Assembly (NCBI GenBank): GCA_029718625.1
Contig: CM056380.1
Span: 109,291,450-109,355,449, forward strand
From: Synaphobranchus kaupii
Taxonomy: Eukaryota; Chordata; Actinopteri; Anguilliformes; Synaphobranchidae
Direction: 5' to 3'
Length of the DNA stretch: 64,000 nucleotides
This document shows positions 25,942 through 40,849 of this stretch, one piece after another. A model generated the notes under the pieces. That model was not told the origin of the DNA. It saw nothing but the letters and a program-made list of their open reading frames with translations, and made no database searches. Position numbers and translations under genes: made by a program. Position 1 is the stretch's first letter; each line of letters starts with the position of its first letter.

Positions 25942-28049
25942 AGGTAGATTAGAAATGATGTATAGTAAACAATAATGAAGGAATCAAACATATGTAGTTA
26001 GTTTTCAAATATTTATGATGAAAAATGTACTTCAAAGAACATGATCCAAAAATATAAGACTATAGTCTTATGTCCAAAATGTGAAAATGGTCATAATTTT
26101 TAATTTTAGTTCTTTTCATTCAGATAGATTAGAAATGATGTATAGTGAACAAATATGAAGGAATCAATCAGATGTTGTTCATTTTCAAATATATATGATG
26201 AAAAATATACTTCACAAAACATGACCCAAAAACATAAGACTATAGTCTTATGTCCAAAATGTGAATTGTGAAAAAAATTTTCATCTCTTTTTTTCATTTA
26301 GGTAGATTAGTAATGATGTATAGTAAACAAATATGAAGGAATCAATCAGATGTAGTTAGTTTTCAAATATATATGATGAAAAATGCTACAGAGAAAATGA
26401 GCCAAAAACATAACACTATAGTCTTATGTCCAAAATGTGAATTGTGAAAAAAATTTAAATGTCTTTTTTTCATTCAGGTAGATTAGTAATGATGTATAGT
26501 AAACAAATATGAAGGAATCAATCAGATGTAGTTAGTTTTCAAATATTTATGATGAAAAATATACTTCACAGAACATGAGCCAAAAACATAAGACTATAGT
26601 CTTATGTCCAAAATGTGAACAATTGTAGAACAAAATTTAAATCTCTTTTTTTCATTCAGGTAGATTAGTAATGATGTATAGTAAACAAATATGAAGGAAT
26701 CAATCAGATGTAGTTAGTTTTCAAATATTTATGATGAAAAATATACTTCACAGAACATGAGCCAAAAACATAAGACTATAGTCTTATGTCCAAAATGTGA
26801 ACAATTGTAGAACAAAATTTAAATCTCTTTTTTTCATTCAGGTAGATTAGTAATGATGTATAGTAAACAAATATGAAGGAATCAATCAGATGTAGTTAGT
26901 TTTCAAATATATATTATGAAAAATGTGCTACACAGAAAATGAGCCAAAAACATAAGACTATATATAGTCTTATGTCCAAAATGTGAAAATGGTCATAATT
27001 TTTTATTTTAGTTCTTTTCATTCAGATAGATTACAAATGATGTATAGTAAACAAATATGAAGGAATCAAGCATATGTAGTTAGTTTTCAAATATTTATGA
27101 TGAAAAATGTGCTACACAGAAAATGAGCCAAAAACATAAGACTATATATAGTCTTATGTCCAAAATGTGAAAATGGTCATAATTTTTTATTTTAGTTCTT
27201 TTCATTCAGATAGATTACAAATGATGTATAGTAAACAATAATGAAGGAATGAAACATATGTAGTTAATTTTCAAATATACTGTATATGATGAAAAATGCT
27301 ACAGAGAAAATGAGCCAAAAACATAACACTATAGTCTTATGTCCAAAATGTGAATTGTGAAAAAAATTTAAATCTCTTTTTTTCATTCAGGTAGATTAGT
27401 AATGATGTATAGTAAACAATTATGAAGGAATCAAACAGATGTAGTTAGTTTTCAAATATTTATGATGAAAAATGTACTTCACAGAAAATGAGCCAAAGAC
27501 ATAAGACTATAGCCTTATGTCCATAATGTGAAAATGGTCGTAATTTTTTATTTTAGTTCTTTTCATTCAGATAGATTAGAAATGATGTATAGTAAACAAA
27601 TATGAAGGAATCAATCAGATGTAGTTCATTTTCAAATATATATGATGAAAAATATACTTCACAGAACATGACCCAAAAACATAAGACTATAGTCTTATGT
27701 CCAAAATGTGAAGAATTGTGAAAAGAATTTAAATCTCTTTTTTTCATTCAGATAGATTAGAAATGAGGTATAGTAAACAAATATGAAGGAATTAATCAAA
27801 TGTAGTTAGTTTCCAAATATTTATGATGAAAAATGTGCTGCACAGAAAATGACCCAAAAACATAAGACTATAGTCTTATGTCCAAAATGTGAATTGTGAA
27901 AAAAATTAAAATCTCTTTTTTTCATTCAGGTAGATTAGTAATGATGTATAGTAAACAATTATGAAGGAATCAAACAGATGTAGTTAGCTTTCAAATATTT
28001 ATAATGAAAAATGTACTTCACAGAACATGAGCCAAAAACATAAGACTAT

Positions 28050-28765
28050 CATTTATTTATTTATTTATTTATTTCGGCACGCATATAGTCACACTTTATC
28101 ACAATTTCTGTAATATGCCCTGACAAAACACATTACCTGCCGAAAAGGGATACGGGAAAAAGCAGCCTGCTTATCAAGTCCCGCCCCAATTCCTCAATCA
28201 AATTTGAAAGTTCACATTATACATTTGTTTAAAACAGATTATTTCGTATCACAACAGCATAGCTGAACTTGCTTTATAACAAAACAGTCCGAGAAAGAAA
28301 AGGAAAAATAAAATAAAAAAAAATAAAAATCAAAAAATAAACAAAACAATAAAGTCCAAATAAGTCATATTTAAATGTACATGTCATACATTAGACAAAA
28401 CAATTTGTTTCATTTCAACAGCAACAGTCCAGAATATTGTTCAGATAATGTCCCAATAAATGTGTCCATTTCTTCGTTTTTCTGATGCTCGAGTGTCCCC
28501 TGTAAATGCAGAGCATAAACCGCTTACAATTGTTTTTGCACATCTTGACATTGTTTTCATTTTCCTTTCATGATAACTCACTATTGTTTATTTCTGGTAA
28601 TCTCCTATCATCTTCCATTTTATATTACTCTTGAAGGTCTTTAAGTTTATAGACATTTTAATCTCATCATGTAAACTGTTCCAAAGCTTAACCCCCTCAA
28701 TAGATAAAGAATGACCACTGAGTGTTGTCTTTATAGATTTTTGTTTATATATCATGTATCCTCTT
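28050..28765 (-). mobile_element. 5'-truncated LINE fragment, copy 5
   Basis: Same element and junctions; 716 bp. It shares with copy 1 the variants TGTGTCCATTTC and GAATGACCACTGAG, as expected if it was copied together with it (block offset 14244). Confidence 0.85.
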
Positions 28766-30213
28766 AGACTATAGTCTTATGTCCAAAATGTGAAGAATTG
28801 TGAAAAAAATTAATCTCTTTTTTTCATTCAGGTAGATTAGTAATGATGTATAATAAACAATTATGAAGGAATCAGTCAGATGTAGTTAGTTTTCAAATAT
28901 TTATGATGAAAAATGTACTTCACAGAAAATGAGCCAAAAACATAAGACTATAGTCTTATGTCCAAAATGTGAAGAATTGTGGAAAAACATTTAATCTCTT
29001 TTTTCATTCAGGTAGATTAGTAATGATGTATAGTAAAGAAATAAGAAGGAACCAATCAGATGTAGTTAGTTTTCAAATATATATGATAAAAAATGCTACA
29101 TAGAAAATGATCCAAAAACATAAGACTATAGTCTTATGTCCAAAATGTGAATTGTGAAAAAAATTTAAATCTCTTTTTTTCATTCAGGTAGATTAGAAAT
29201 GATGTATAGTAAACAAATATGAAGGAATCAATCAGATGTAGTTAGTTTCCAAATATTTATGATGAAAAATATACTTCACAGAAAATGAGCCAAACAGATA
29301 AGACTATAGTCTTATGTCCAAAATGTGAAAATGGTCATAATTTTTTATTTTAGTTCTTTTCATTCAGATAGATTACAAATGATGTATAGTAAACAAATAT
29401 GAAGGAATCAATCAGATGTAGTTCGTTTTCAAATATATATGATGAAAAATGTACTTCACAGAAAATGAGCCAAACAGATAAGACTATATATAGTCTTATG
29501 TCCAAAATGTGAAAATGGTCATCATTTTTTATTTTAGTTATTTTCATTCAGATAGATTAGAAATGATGTATAGTAAACAAATATGAAGGAATCAATCAGA
29601 ACTAGTTACTTTTGAAATATTTATGATGAAAAATATACTTCACAGACATGAGCCAAAAACATAAGACTATAGTCTTATGTCCAAAATGTGAATTGTGAAA
29701 AAAATTTAAATCTCTTTTTTTCATTCAGGTAGATTAGTAATGATGTATTGTAAACAAATATGAAGGAATCAATCAGATGTAGTTAGTTTTCAAATATTTA
29801 TGATGAAAAATATACTTCACAGAACATGAGCCAAAAACATAAGACTATATATAGTCTTATGTCCAAAATGTGAAAATGGTCATAATTTTTTCTTTTAGTT
29901 CTTTTCATTCAGATAGATTAGAAATGATGTATAGTAAACAAATATGAAGGAATCAATCAGATGTAGTTCATTTTCAAATATATATGATGAAAAATATACT
30001 TCACAGAACATGACCCAAAAACAAAAGACTATTGTCTTATGTCCAAAATGTGAAGAATTGTGAAAAAAATTTAAATCTCTTTTTTTCATTCAGGTAGATT
30101 AGTAATGATGTATAGTAAACAATTATGAAGGAATCAAACAGATGTAGTTCGTTTTCAAATATATATGATGAAAAATGTGCTGCACAGAAAATGAGCCAAA
30201 AACATAAGACTAT

Positions 30214-30924
30214 AATTTATTTATTTATTTATTTCGGCACGCATATAGTCACACTTTATCACAATTTCTGTAATATGCCCTGACAAAACACATTACCTGC
30301 CGAAAAGGGATACGGGAAAAAGCAGCCTGCTTATCAAGTCCCGCCCCAATTCCTCAATCAAATTTGAAAGTTCACATTATACATTTGTTTAAAACAGATT
30401 ATTTCGTATCACAACAGCATAGCTGAACTTGCTTTATAACAAAACAGTCCGAGAAAGAAAAGGAAAAATAAAATTAAAAAAAATAAAAATTAAAAATAAA
30501 CAAAACAATAAAGTCCAAATAAGTCATATTTAAATGTACATGTCATACATTAGACAAAACAATTTGTTTCATTTCAACAGCAACAGTCCAGAATATTGTT
30601 CAGATAATGTCCCAATAAATGTGTCCGTTTCTTCGTTTTTCTGATGCTCGAGTGTCCCCTGTAAATGCAGAGCATAAACCGCTTACAATTGTTTTTGCAC
30701 ATCTTGACATTGTTTTCATTTTCCTTTCATGATAACTCACTATTGTTTATTTCTGGTAATCTCCTATCATCTTCCATTTTATATTACTCTTGAAGGTCTT
30801 TAAGTTTATAGACATTTTAATCTCATCATGTAAACTGTTCCAAAGCTTAACCCCCTCAATAGATAAAGAATGACCTCTGAGTGTTGTCTTTATAGATTTT
30901 TGTTTATATATCATGTATCCTCTT
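30214..30924 (-). mobile_element. 5'-truncated LINE fragment, copy 6
   Basis: Same element and junctions; 711 bp, with one fewer tail repeat. Followed by three monomers and then copy 7. Confidence 0.85.
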
Positions 30925-31468
30925 AGACTATAGTCTTATGTCCAAAATGTGAAGAATTGTGAAAAAAATTAATCTCTTTTTTTCATTCAGGTAGATTAGT
31001 AATGATGTATAATAAACAATTATGAAGGAATCAGTCAGATGTAGTTAGTTTTCAAATATTTATGATGAAAAATGTACTTCACAGAAAATGCGCCAAAAAC
31101 ATAAGACTATAGTCTTATGTCCAAAATGTGAATTGTGAAAAAAATTAAAATCTCTTTTTTTCATTCAGGTAGATTAGTAATGATGTATAGTAAACAATAA
31201 TGAAGGAATCAAACATATGTAGTTATTTTTCAAACATTTATGATGAAAAATGTACTTCACAGAACATGAGCCAAAAACATAAGACTATAGTCTTATGTCC
31301 AAAATGTGAAAATGGTCATAATTTTTTATTTTAGTTCTTTTCATTCAGATAGATTAGAAATGATGTATAGTAAACAAATATGAAGGAATCAATCAGATGT
31401 AGTTAGTTTTCAAATATTTATGATGAAAAATATACTTCACAGAACATGAGCCAAAAACATAAGACTAT

Positions 31469-32183
31469 AATTTATTTATTTATTTATTTATTTCGGCACG
31501 CATATAGTCACACTTTATCACAATTTCTGTAATATGCCCTGACGAAACACATTACCTGCCGAAAAGGGATACGGGAAAAAGCAGCCTGCTTATCAAGTCC
31601 CGCCCCAATTCCTCAATCAAATTTGAAAGTTCACATTATACATTTGTTTAAAACAGATTATTTCGTATCACAACAGCATAGCTGAACTTGCTTTATAACA
31701 AAACAGTCCGAGAAAGAAAAGGAAAAATAAAATCAAAAAAAATAAATAAAAAAAATAAACAAAACAATAAAGTCCAAATAAGTCATATTTAAATGTACAT
31801 GTCATACATTAGACAAAACAATTTGTTTCATTTCAACAGCAACAGTCCAGAATATTGTTCAGATAATGTCCCAATAAATGTGTCCGTTTCTTCGTTTTTC
31901 TGATGCTCGAGTGTCCCCTGTAAATGCAGAGCATAAACCGCTTACAATTGTTTTTGCACATCTTGACATTGTTTTCATTTTCCTTTCATGATAACTCACT
32001 ATTGTTTATTTCTGGTAATCTCCTATCATCTTCCATTTTATATTACTCTTGAAGGTCTTTAAGTTTATAGACATTTTAATCTCATCATGTAAACTGTTCC
32101 AAAGCTTAACCCCCTCAATAGATAAAGAATGACCTCTGAGTGTTGTCTTTATAGATTTTTGTTTATATATCATGTATCCTCTT
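31469..32183 (-). mobile_element. 5'-truncated LINE fragment, copy 7
   Basis: Same element and junctions; 715 bp, with a private A-rich tract (AAATCAAAAAAAATAAATAA). Confidence 0.85.
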
Positions 32184-32726
32184 AGACTATAGTCTTATGT
32201 CCAAAATGTGAAGAATTGTGAAAAAAATTAATCTCTTTTTTTCATTCAGGTAGATTAGTAATGATGTATAATAAACAATTATGAAGGAATCAGTCAGATG
32301 TAGTTAGTTTTCAAATATTTATGATGAAAAATGTACTTCACAGAAAATGAGCCAAAAACATAAGACTATAGTCTTATGTCCAAAATGTGAAAATGGTCAG
32401 TTTTTTATTTTAGTTCTTTTCATTCAGATAGATTACAAATGATGTATAGTAAACAAATATGAAGGAATCAATCAGATGTAGTTCGTTTTCAAATATATAT
32501 GATAAAAAAGTGCTGCACAGAAAATGAGCCAAAAACATAAAACTATAGTCTTATGTCCAAAATGTGAAAATGGTCATAATTTTTTATTTTAGTTCTTTTC
32601 ATTCAGATAGATTAGAAATGATGTATAGTAAACAAATATGAAGGAATCAATCAGATGTAGTTAGTTTCCAAATATTTATGATGAAAAATATACTTCACAG
32701 AACATGAGCCAATAACATAAGACTAT

Positions 32727-33185
32727 AATAATAATAATAATAATGCATGGCATTTATATAGCGCCTTTCTAGATACTCAAAGCGCTTTACAATGATGAGG
32801 GGGAAACTCGCCTCTACCACCACCAATGTGTAGCACCCACCTGGGTGATGCAACGGCAGCCATTTTGCGCCAGTATGCTCACCACACATCAGCTGAGATG
32901 GAGAGGGAGAGAATAATTTTTTTAGCCAATTAAACGGGGGGATGATTAGGTGGCAGATTGAATGAGCCTGGGTTGGGAGTTTAGCCAGGACACCGGGGAA
33001 ACCCCTACTCTTTACGATAAGTGTCATGGGATCTTTAATGACCGCAGTGAGTCAGGACCTCGGTTTAACGTCTCATCCGAAAGATGGCATCTCCTACAGC
33101 ACAGTGTCCCCATCACTGCACTGGGGCATTGGGGTTTATTTGACCAGAGGGAAGACTGCCCCCTACTGGCCCACCAACACCACAC
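32727..33185 (-). mobile_element. (ATT)n-tailed retroposon fragment, copy 3
   Basis: Same sequence and junctions. Part of the first of two tandem 2.73-kb units. Confidence 0.75.
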
Positions 33186-35459
33186 AGGTAGATTAGAAAT
33201 GATGTATAGTAAACAAATATGAAGGAATCAATCAGATGTAGTTAGTTTCCAAATATTTATGATGAAAAATGTACTTCACAGAACATGAGCCAAAAACATA
33301 AGACTATAGTCTTATTTCCAAAATGTGAAAATGGTCAGTTTTTTATTTTAGTTCTTTTCATTAAGATAGATTAGAAATGTTGTATAGTAAACAAATATGA
33401 AGGAATCAATCAGATGTAGTTAGTTTCCAAATATTTATGATGAAAAATATACTTCACAGAACATGAGCCAATAACATAAGACTATAGTCTTATGTCCAAA
33501 ATGTCAATTGTGAAAAATATTTAAATCTTTTTTTTTCATTTAGGTAGATTAGTAATGATGTATAGTAAACAATAATGAAGGAATCAAACATATGTAGTTA
33601 GTTTTCAAATATTTATGATGAAAAATGTACTTCAAAGAACATGATCCAAAAATATAAGACTATAGTCTTATGTCCAAAATGTGAAAATGGTCATAATTTT
33701 TTATTTTAGTTCTTTTCATTCAGATAGATTAGAAATGATGTATAGTCAACAAATATGAAGGAATCAATCAGATGTAGTTCATTTTCAAATATATATGATG
33801 AAAAATATACTTCACAGAACATGACCCAAAAACATAAGACTATAGTCTTATGTCCAAAATGTGAATTGTGAAAAAAATTTAAATCTCTTTTTTTCATTCA
33901 GGTAGATTAGAAATGATGTATAGTAAACAAATATGAAGGAATCAATCAGATGTAGTTCGTTTTCAAATATATATGATAAAAAATGTGCTGCACAGAAAAT
34001 GAGCCAAAAACATAAGACTATAGTCTTATGTCCAAAATGTGAAAATGGTCATAATTTTTTATTTTAGTTCTTTTCATTCAGATAGATTAAAAATGATGTA
34101 TAGTAAACAAATATGAAGGAATCAATCAGATGTAGTTCGTTTTCAAATATATATGATGAAAAATGTACTTCACAGAAAATGAGCCAAACAGATAAGACTA
34201 TATATAGTCTTATGTCCAAAATGTGAAAATGGTCATAATTTTTTATTTTAGTTCTTTTCATTCAGATAGATTAGAAATGATGTATAGTAAACAAATATGA
34301 AGGAATCAATCAGAACTAGTTACTTTTGAAATATTTATGATGAAAAATATACTTCACAGACATGAGCCAAAAACATAAGACATAAGTCTTATGTCCAAAA
34401 TGTGAATTGTGAAAAAAATTTAAATCTCTTTTTTTCATTCAGGTAGATTAGTAATGATGTATAGTAAACAAATATGAAGGAATCAATCAGATGTAGTTAG
34501 TTTTCAAATATTTATGATGAAAAATATACTTCACAGAACATGAGCCAAAAACATAAGACTATAGCCTTATGTCCAAAATGTGAAAATGGTCATAATTTTT
34601 TATTTTAGTTCTTTTCATTCAGATAGATTAGAAATGATGTATAGTAAACAAATATGAAGGAATCAATCAGATGTAGTTCATTTTCAAATATATATGATGA
34701 AAAATGTGCTGCACAGAAAATGAGCCAAAAACATAAGACTATAGTCTTATGTCCAAAATGTGAAAATGGTCATAATTTTTTATTTTAGTTCTTTTCATTC
34801 AGATAGATTAGAAATGAGGTATAGCAAACAAATATGAAGGAGTCAATCAGATGTAGTTAGTTTCCAAATATTTATGATGAAAAATATACTTCACAGACAT
34901 GAGCCAAAAACATAAGACTATAGTCTTATGTCCAAAATGTGAAAATGGTCATAATTTTTTTATTTTAGTTATTTTCATTCAGATAGATTAGAAATGATGT
35001 ATAGTAAACAAATATGAAGGAATCAATCAGAACTAGTTAGTTTTCAAATATTTATGATGAAAAATGTACTTCACAGAAAATGAGCCAAAAACATAAGACT
35101 ATAGTCTTATGTCCAAAATGTGAAAATGGTCAGTTTTTTATTTTAGTTCTTTTCATTCAGATAGATTACAAATGATGTATAGTAAACAAATATGAAGGAA
35201 TCAATCAGATGTAGTTCGTTTTCAAATATATATGATAAAAAAGTGCTGCACAGAAAATGAGCCAAAAACATAAAACTATAGTCTTATGTCCAAAATGTGA
35301 AAATGGTCATAATTTTTTATTTTAGTTCTTTTCATTCAGATAGATTAGAAATGATGTATAGTAAACAAATATGAAGGAATCAATCAGATGTAGTTAGTTT
35401 CCAAATATTTATGATGAAAAATATACTTCACAGAACATGAGCCAATAACATAAGACTAT

Positions 35460-35919
35460 AATAATAATAATAATAATGCATGGCATTTATATAGCGCCTT
35501 TCTAGATACTCAAAGCGCTTTACAATGATGAGGGGGGAAACTCGCCTCTACCACCACCAATGTGTAGCACCCACCTGGGTGATGCAACGGCAGCCATTTT
35601 GCGCCAGTATGCTCACCACACATCAGCTGAGATGGAGAGGGAGAGAATAATTTTTTTAGCCAATTAAACGGGGGGATGATTAGGTGGCAGATTGAATGAG
35701 CCTGGGTTGGGAGTTTAGCCAGGACACCGGGGAAACCCCTACTCTTTACGATAAGTGTCATGGGATCTTTAATGACCGCAGTGAGTCAGGACCTCGGTTT
35801 AACGTCTCATCCGAAAGATGGCATCTCCTACAGCACAGTGTCCCCATCACTGCACTGGGGCATTGGGGTTTATTTGACCAGAGGGAAGACTGCCCCCTAC
35901 TGGCCCACCAACACCACAC
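35460..35919 (-). mobile_element. (ATT)n-tailed retroposon fragment, copy 4
   Basis: Same sequence and junctions, with one extra G in the G-run near 35531. It lies in the second tandem 2.73-kb unit. Confidence 0.75.
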
Positions 35920-38900
35920 AGGTAGATTAGAAATGATGTATAGTAAACAAATATGAAGGAATCAATCAGATGTAGTTAGTTTCCAAATATTTATGATGAA
36001 AAATGTACTTCACAGAACATGAGCCAAAAACATAAGACTATAGTCTTATTTCCAAAATGTGAAAATGGTCAGTTTTTTATTTTAGTTCTTTTCATTAAGA
36101 TAGATTAGAAATGTTGTATAGTAAACAAATATGAAGGAATCAATCAGATGTAGTTAGTTTCCAAATATTTATGATGAAAAATATACTTCACAGAACATGA
36201 GCCAATAACATAAGACTATAGTCTTATGTCCAAAATGTCAATTGTGAAAAATATTTAAATCTTTTTTTTTCATTTAGGTAGATTAGTAATGATGTATAGT
36301 AAACAATAATGAAGGAATCAAACATATGTAGTTAGTTTTCAAATATTTATGATGAAAAATGTACTTCAAAGAACATGATCCAAAAATATAAGACTATAGT
36401 CTTATGTCCAAAATGTGAAAATGGTCATAATTTTTTATTTTAGTTCTTTTCATTCAGATAGATTAGAAATGATGTATAGTCAACAAATATGAAGGAATCA
36501 ATCAGATGTAGTTCATTTTCAAATATATATGATGAAAAATATACTTCACAGAACATGACCCAAAAACATAAGACTATAGTCTTATGTCCAAAATGTGAAT
36601 TGTGAAAAAAATTTAAATCTCTTTTTTTCATTCAGGTAGATTAGAAATGATGTATAGTAAACAAATATGAAGGAATCAATCAGATGTAGTTCGTTTTCAA
36701 ATATATATGATAAAAAATGTGCTGCACAGAAAATGAGCCAAAAACATAAGACTATAGTCTTATGTCCAAAATGTGAAAATGGTCATAATTTTTTATTTTA
36801 GTTCTTTTCATTCAGATAGATTAAAAATGATGTATAGTAAACAAATATGAAGGAATCAATCAGATGTAGTTCGTCAAATATATATGATGAAAAATGTACT
36901 TCACAGAAAATGAGCCAAACAGATAAGACTATATATAGTCTTATGTCCAAAATGTGAAAATGGTCATAATTTTTTATTTTAGTTCTTTTCATTCAGATAG
37001 ATTAGAAATGATGTATAGTAAACAAATATGAAGGAATCAATCAGAACTAGTTACTTTTGAAATATTTATGATGAAAAATATACTTCACAGACATGAGCCA
37101 AAAACATAAGACATAAGTCTTATGTCCAAAATGTGAATTGTGAAAAAAATTTAAATCTCTTTTTTTCATTCAGGTAGATTAGTAATGATGTATAGTAAAC
37201 AAATATGAAGGAATCAATCAGATGTAGTTAGTTTTCAAATATTTATGATGAAAAATATACTTCACAGAACATGAGCCAAAAACATAAGACTATAGCCTTA
37301 TGTCCAAAATGTGAAAATGGTCATAATTTTTTATTTTAGTTCTTTTCATTCAGATAGATTAGAAATGATGTATAGTAAACAAATATGAAGGAATCAATCA
37401 GATGTAGTTCATTTTCAAATATATATGATGAAAAATGTGCTGCACAGAAAATGAGCCAAAAACATAAGACTATAGTCTTATGTCCAAAATGTGAAAATGG
37501 TCATAATTTTTTATTTTAGTTCTTTTCATTCAGATAGATTAGAAATGAGGTATAGCAAACAAATATGAAGGAGTCAATCAGATGTAGTTAGTTTCCAAAT
37601 ATTTATGATGAAAAATATACTTCACAGACATGAGCCAAAAACATAAGACTATAGTCTTATGTCCAAAATGTGAAAATGGTCATAATTTTTTTATTTTAGT
37701 TATTTTCATTCAGATAGATTAGAAATGATGTATAGTAAACAAATATGAAGGAATCAATCAGAACTAGTTAGTTTTGAAATATTTATGATGAAAAATATAC
37801 TTCACAGAAAATGAGCCAAAATGTGAAAATGGTCAGTTTTTTATTTTAGTTCTTTTCATTATGATAGATTAGAAATGATGTATAGAAAACAAATATGAAG
37901 GAATTAATCAGATGTAGTTAGTTTTCAAATATTTATAATGAAAAATGTACTTCACAGAACATGAGCCAAAAACATAAGACTATAGTCTTATGTCCAAAAT
38001 GTGAAAATGGTCAGTTTTTTATTTTAGTTCTTTTCATTCAGATAGATTAGAAATGATGTATAGTAAACAAATATGAAGGAATCAATCAGATGTAGTTCGT
38101 TTTCAAATTTATATGATAAAAAATGTGCTGCACAGAAAATGAGCCAAAAACATAAGACTATAGTCTTATGTCCAAAATGTGAAAATGGTCATAATTTTTT
38201 ATTTTAGATCTTTTCATTCAGATAGATTAGAAATGATGTATAGTAAACAAATATGAAGGAATCAATCAGATGTAGTTAGTTTCCAAATATTTATGATGAA
38301 AAATATACTTCACAGAACATGAGCCAATAACATAAGACTATAGTCTTATGTCCAAAATGTGAAAATGGTCAGTTTTTTATTTTAGTTCTTTTCATTAAGA
38401 TAGATTAGAAATGCTGTATAGTAAACAAATACGAAGGAATTAATCAGATGTAGTTAGTTTTCAAATATTTATAATGAAAAATGTACTTCACAGAACATGA
38501 GCCAAAAACATAAGACTATAGTCTTATGTCCAAAATGTGAAGAATTGTGAAAAAAAAATTAATCTCTTTTTTTCATTCAGGTAGATTAGTAATGATGTAT
38601 AATAAACAATTATGAAGGAATCAAACAGATGTAGTTAGTTTTCAAATATTTATGATGAAAAATGTCCTTCACAGAACATGAGCCAAAAACATAAGACTAT
38701 AGCCTTATGTTCAAAATGTGAAAATGGTCATCATTTTTTATTTTAGTTCTTTTCATTCAGATAGATTAGAAATGATGTATAGTAAACAAATATGAAGGAA
38801 TCAATCAGATGTAGTTCGTTTTCAAATATATATGATGAAAAATGTACTTCACAGAACATGAGCCAAAAACATAAGACTATAGTCTTATGTTCAAAATGTG

Positions 38901-39598
38901 AAAATGGTCATAATTTTTTATTTTAGTTCTTTTCATTCAGATAGATTAGAAATGATGTATAGTAAACAAATATGAAGGAATCAATCAGATGTAGTTAGTT
39001 TTCAAATATATATGATGAAAAATATACTTCACAGAACATCACCCAAAAACATAAGACTATAGTCTTATGTCCAAAATGTGAAGAATTGTAGAAAAAATTT
39101 AAATCTCTTTTTTTCATTCAGGTAGATTAGTAATGATGTATAGTAAACAAATATGAAGGAATCAATCAGAACTAGTTACTTTTGAAATATTTATGATGAA
39201 AAATATACTTCACAGACATGAGCCAAAAACATAAGACTATAGTCTTATGTCCAAAATGTGCATTGTGAAAAAAATTTAAATCTCTTTTTTTCATTCAGGT
39301 AGATTAGTAATGATGTATAGTAAACAAATATGAAGGAATCAATCAGATGTAGTTAGTTTCCAAATATTTATGATGAAAAATATACTTCACAGAACATGAC
39401 CCAAAAACATAAGACTATAGTCTTATGTCCAAAATGTGAAAATGGTCATAATTTTTTATTTTAGTTCTTTTCATTCAGATAGATTAGAAATGATGTATAG
39501 TAAACAAATATGAAGGAATTAATCAGATGTAGTTAGTTTTCAAATATTTATAATGAAAAATGTACTTCACAGAACATGAGCCAAAAACATAAGAGTAT

Positions 39599-40304
39599 AA
39601 TTTATTTATTTATTTATTTATTTCGGCACGCATATAGTCACATTTTATCACAATTTCTGTAATATGCCCTGACAAAACACATTACCTGCCGAAAAGGGAT
39701 ACGGGAAAAAGCAGCCTGCTTATCAAGTCCCGCCCCAATTCCTCAATCAAATTTGAAAGTTCACATTATACATTTGTTTAAAACAGATTATTTCGTATCA
39801 CAACAGCATAGCTGAACTTGCTTTATAACAAAACAGTCCGAGAAAGAAAAGGAAAAATAAAATAAAAATAAAAAAATAAACAAAACAATAAAGTCCAAAT
39901 AAGTCATATTTAAATGTACATGTCATACATTAGACAAAACAATTTGTTTCATTTCAACAGCAACAGTCCAGAATATTGTTCAGATAATGTCCCAATAAAT
40001 GTGTCCGTTTCTTCGTTTTTCTGATGCTCGAGTGTCCCCTGTAAATGCAGAGCATAAACCGCTTACAATTGTTTTTGCACATCTTGACATTGTTTTCATT
40101 TTCCTTTCATGATAACTCACTATTGTTTATTTCTGGTAATCTCCTATCATCTTCCATTTTATATTACTCTTGAAGGTCTTTAAGTTTATAGACATTTTAA
40201 TCTCATCATGTAAACTGTTCCAAAGCTTAACCCCCTCAATAGATAAAGAATGACCTCTGAGTGTTGTCTTTATAGATTTTTGTTTATATATCATGTATCC
40301 TCTT
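39599..40304 (-). mobile_element. 5'-truncated LINE fragment, copy 8
   Basis: Counterpart of copy 2 at offset 20214. The left flank reads AAGAGTAT in place of AAGACTAT, one private change. Confidence 0.85.
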
Positions 40305-40849
40305 AGACTATAGTCTTATGTCCAAAATGTGAAGAATTGTGAAAAAAATTAATGTCTTTTTTTCATTCAGGTAGATTAGTAATGATGTATAATAAACAAT
40401 TATGAAGGAATCAGTCAGATGTAGTTAGTTTTCAAATATTTATAATGAAAAATGTACTTCACAGAACATGAGCCAAAAACATAAGACTATTGTCTTATGT
40501 CCAAAATGTGAAGAATTGTGAAAAGAATTTAAATCTCTTTTTTTCATTCAGGTAGATTAGTAATGATGTATAGTAAACAATTATGAAGGAATCAAACAGA
40601 TGTAGTTAGTTTTCAAATATTTATGATGAAAAATGTACTTCACAGAAAATGCGCCAAAAACATAAGACTATAGTCTTATGTCCAAAATGTGAATTGTGAA
40701 AAAAATTTAAATCTCTTTTTTTCATTCAGGTAGATTAGTAATGATGTATAGTAAACAATTATGAAGGAATCAAACAGATGTAGTTAGTTTTCAAATATTT
40801 ATAATGAAAAATGTACTTCACAGAACATGAGCCAAAAACATAAGACTAT

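Larger units (their letters stand above)
32308..37773 (+). repeat. tandem pair of 2.73-kb higher-order units
   Basis: Unit 1 runs about 32308-35040 and unit 2 about 35041-37773, at an offset of 2733-2734. Each holds one (ATT)n retroposon copy and the same order of monomer variants. The same order also occurs at 15060-17560 (offset 17483 from unit 1), so unit 2 belongs at the same time to the 10.1-kb block. Confidence 0.8.
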
